Below, one piece after another: positions 61,377 through 64,000 of a stretch of 64,000 bases of DNA. How positions within the stretch are numbered: the first letter of the stretch is position 1; each line of letters starts with the position of its first letter. The position numbers were made by a program, and so were the translations under genes. The stretch is from Taenia hydatigena (taxonomy: Eukaryota; Platyhelminthes; Cestoda; Cyclophyllidea; Taeniidae), in contig JADWOT020001520.1 in assembly GCA_036345935.2 (NCBI GenBank), forward strand, positions 1-64,000, given 5' to 3'. Below the pieces are notes generated by a model. It did not search any database and was not told the DNA's origin. It saw only the letters and a program-made list of their open reading frames with translations.

Positions 61377-62035
61377 AATCTAGCGCAGACATTCATAGAT
61401 GAAGTGGATAAAAGTGCTGCAATATTGCGCATAAACATCACGCCTTTACTCTTGGTATCGAATTCTCATTACTAAATCAGAGATTATCATTGACAGTGAC
61501 CGGACTGCTGCGGGGCACTAAATTAATATCTTTCGCACACAATCTTTGCTCTTCCGTTTCATGTGAGAAATTATTTGAAGAGACTGAGTACCTAAGAGCA
61601 GGGAAGTAGAAGGAGATGAATTAACTTTAGCCAACAAAATCTTATCATTTATGTTAAAACTAAATTCATAAGACAGAACATAATTTGAAGATTGACATGA
61701 GGAGGCAAGCATTCCCAGTGAACTGGAATCACATGCCTGTGTGGTTCAAAGTTTGACCGAACACTCAACTACGGCTTCTATGCGTTCTAATAACATTTTA
61801 GCAACTAAGCAAGCAGTGCTATCTTATCCTTAAAGGATATATCCACAGACTCAAGTAAAACCGGCAGCCATGCGTTCAAAATTGGATGCGAATTTTATGC
61901 TCAATGCTGCTTTTCAAGCTGGTTAGTGTTATTTGTAAAGTTGGGCTTCTACTACGTCAACAAGAAGTCGAAGGTAAAATGCGAAGCTTCATAATGCGCA
62001 GGAAGGGTTGCGGCATAAAAATAGGGTTGTGCGCC

Positions 62036-62278
62036 ATCATCACGTGACTGCGGCAAAAGTGGCAGAGAGCATAGAATAGGTAGCGATTGGGGCGATTTTC
62101 ATCATGTGACTGCAGATAAAGTGGCCAGAGCACAGAGTGTTGGTTAGTGCCGATTTTAATGACGTGCCTGCAGTTGATGTCCGAGAGCATAGAATTTGTA
62201 GTTAGTATGTCGATTTACATTATGTGACTGTAGTTGAATTGGCGAGAGCAGAGAAGTTGTCGTTAGTGCATCAATTTT
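62036..62278 (+). repeat. Minisatellite of about 60 bp, four units (copy B)
   Basis: Unit starts at about 62040 (tcacgtgactg), 62102 (tcatgtgactg), 62160 (tgacgtgcctg) and 62220 (ttatgtgactg), giving periods of 62, 58 and 60. Each unit continues with a gagagcatag/cacagagt-type centre and ends near gtgcgattt. Better preserved than in copy A. Confidence 0.88.
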
Positions 62279-62509
62279 CCTCATATTCTTGCATGGTGCA
62301 AGGTGCATGACAATACACATCAGGCTAATTCTCTTTTCTTGCCACTCCAAATGCAGTCGCATAATAGCGATTTATGCACCAGAGTTAAAATCGCATTTCC
62401 TGTTCCCTCAACTGCATTCGCTTTGCGCCAGTCTGTACACCACGATCAAGTTCTCCTCCTACATCCCGATTCCTTGGTTCTAGTATCACCAAGTAATTGA
62501 GTGGCTATA

Positions 62510-64000
62510 ACTTTAAATCGTGGTAGTAAGTGGAGGTATTTAATCATAACCGTGTTTACAAGAGGCTCTTCTTTGTTCTGTAATAGATTATCTGCTCTAA
62601 TTGCTGTGTGAATTTGATTTGCCAAACTCCAAAAGTATTAGTTTTGTGGTGGCTCACCATATTTGGCAAAATACTTGTAGGAGACCTCTGGGAGGAAATA
62701 CGGATACCTCGTAGCATGAAAGACAAGGAAGGGACTTTGCGCCTTGCCAAGTGTGCGATTATTTATTCGTGGCAAGGAGCGAAACCGGGAAGAACAAGTT
62801 TGAACGCAAGACAAACACCGGAGAAGTTGGACTCGTTTCGCAACCACCCAGGCGTACACCGATGCTTCTCCTATACGAGGCAAATGGTTGTAAAATTGTC
62901 GATTTCCTTAATGGCCTCCCTGATAGCACCTATAATGAGAAGATGAACACCATAACTAAGAGGAACACAACCCTGCTACTCCTTGCCGATGATTTATAGG
63001 ATTGCCTGTTGCTTTCACTGATAGTTGAAAGTGGTGGAAACAGACGCTTAGAAGACGGCTGTCATGGAATCAAACGGGCTTTGTGATTTTCAAACAATGC
63101 CCTCCGGACTCTGGCAATGTTGCAGCCGACTTTCAACGCTTGATGCAGATAGCACTATTTGGTTTTTTCTAATGTACAACACACTCTGCTTCCATAACAT
63201 CCAAGAGCACGGAGTCAATCTTGAATAAGCGTTGAATTGTCTGCGAGATGCAGGGTTGGACTTAAAACCAAGGAAGCGCCATTTTCTTTACCAACTCGTC
63301 AAATTCTCATGGCAAATAGTCTCATTAACTAATATGTTAATCACCAGAATCCGTACAAATCGCGTAAGCTTGGCCAGTTACCGCATTTGCCCTGCTAAAG
63401 TCCTTGCTAAAATTGCTATCCTCCACATAAAGCAACCGCAAAGCGGGCGATGAGAGAATTTACAGTGGGAGGACGAGCATGACGAGGTGTATAATGAGCC
63501 AACGCAAAGAATCTACTCCGCACAGATCCATGCTTTACCTAACTTCGAGGCCAACGCACTACCCTTTGTAATGGGTACATACGCCAGTGACGTAGTCGTA
63601 GGTGATGTACCTCTCCAAGGAGGTAAATAAGGAAGAAAGACGGTCTTCGCCTGCACAAGTTTGATGCTTAGCTAAATAATTAAGGCAGAAATGGGCAATA
63701 GAACTCAGGCTTTCAATACCCCTACAAAGTCCGTACCATTGATTAAATTTGGCGATCCACCCTTTTCAAAGAAAAAAGGCGGCTTACGATGATTTGGTAA
63801 GTGTGCTACAATTTTGGCCTTGAGTGCTACTTGCTCTTCGTTAAGCTCTTCAGTTCTTTTTAGGTGACAGTAGGATAAAGTTCACAGACGCAGAATTATC
63901 AGGGAACATTTTGCTAAAAGTGCGACGCTTAATGACAATTGCCAGATTAAAGAGTGGTGGCCCATGCCAAATTTCCTTAAAGAGCGGTTCTCTCTTAGTG
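62510..64000 (+). mobile_element. Ty3/gypsy retrotransposon relic, RT-RNase H (copy B)
   Basis: Same element as at 21423-22892. Blocks in order: VGLVSQPPRRTPM (about 62827), then MNTITKRNTTLLLLADDL (about 62943), then CPPDSGNVAADFQRLMQ across frames, then AGLDLKPRKRHFLYQLVKFS (about 63250), then NLQWEDEHDE and the RNase H block, which reads GTYASDVVVGDV with the catalytic Asp changed to Tyr (copy A keeps GTDASD). Stops and frameshifts differ partly from copy A, so decay went on after duplication. The element leaves the window at its 3' side. Confidence 0.88.

Larger units (their letters stand above)
57628..64000 (+). repeat. Segmental duplication, copy B (runs off the window)
   Basis: Second copy of the 17046-22892 block, same orientation, starts about 40.6 kb apart. 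Compared with A it has about 335 additional bases (about 59225-59560). The end of the block lies beyond 64000. Confidence 0.93.

Noticed and set aside
1..64000. CRISPR arrays, bacterial operons, phage or plasmid functions, rRNA genes.
   Set aside because: No regular short-repeat/spacer array, no dense same-strand gene runs with ribosome-binding sites, and no rRNA core sequence were seen; exon/intron structure argues for an animal nuclear genome.

Overview
The window reads as nuclear DNA of an animal, most likely a flatworm with a repeat-rich genome. The flatworm call is inference; the eukaryotic call is firmer. There are no operons, no ribosome-binding sites and no long open frames. Coding traces are short exon-sized blocks with GT/AG borders, retrotransposon relics and tRNA-derived repeats. 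The DNA is AT-rich and most of it is gene-poor and decayed.

Layout. 0-8 kb: scattered short frames, a 250-bp dispersed repeat present twice (1906 and 7052), and a tRNA-headed short repeat (3.5 kb) that recurs at 33.9 kb. 8.37-8.79 kb: the last two exons of a CELF/Bruno-type RNA-binding protein (third RRM), split by a 73-bp intron. 15.85-16.17 kb: an acidic exon of unknown function on the minus strand, followed by a perfect 12-bp hairpin. 17.05-22.9 kb: first copy of a block of about 6 kb that returns in the same orientation at 57.63-64.0 kb. The block carries an exon-like Ser/Pro/Tyr-rich frame, conserved antisense frames, a minisatellite of about 60 bp and a decayed Ty3/gypsy reverse transcriptase-RNase H. 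31.35-32.91 kb: a tandem duplication of about 0.7-0.85 kb. 38.2 kb: a second, different gypsy-type RT relic.

47.1-48.2 kb, minus strand: a broken arginase, assembled from several frames, with three catalytic or metal-binding histidines read as tyrosine and one metal-binding aspartate read as alanine. 49.65-50.19 kb, minus strand: a 31% Ser/Thr exon with an irregular 11-12 residue repeat and a hydrophobic C-terminal tail, resembling a mucin-like GPI-anchored surface protein. 54.7 kb, minus strand: a complete 72-nt tRNA-Arg(CCU) fold, either a gene or the head of a SINE.

The genes do not form a pathway. The picture is a few host-gene ends and relics in a matrix of old transposons, SINE-like repeats and a segmental duplication. 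No complete protein-coding gene could be assembled from start to stop.
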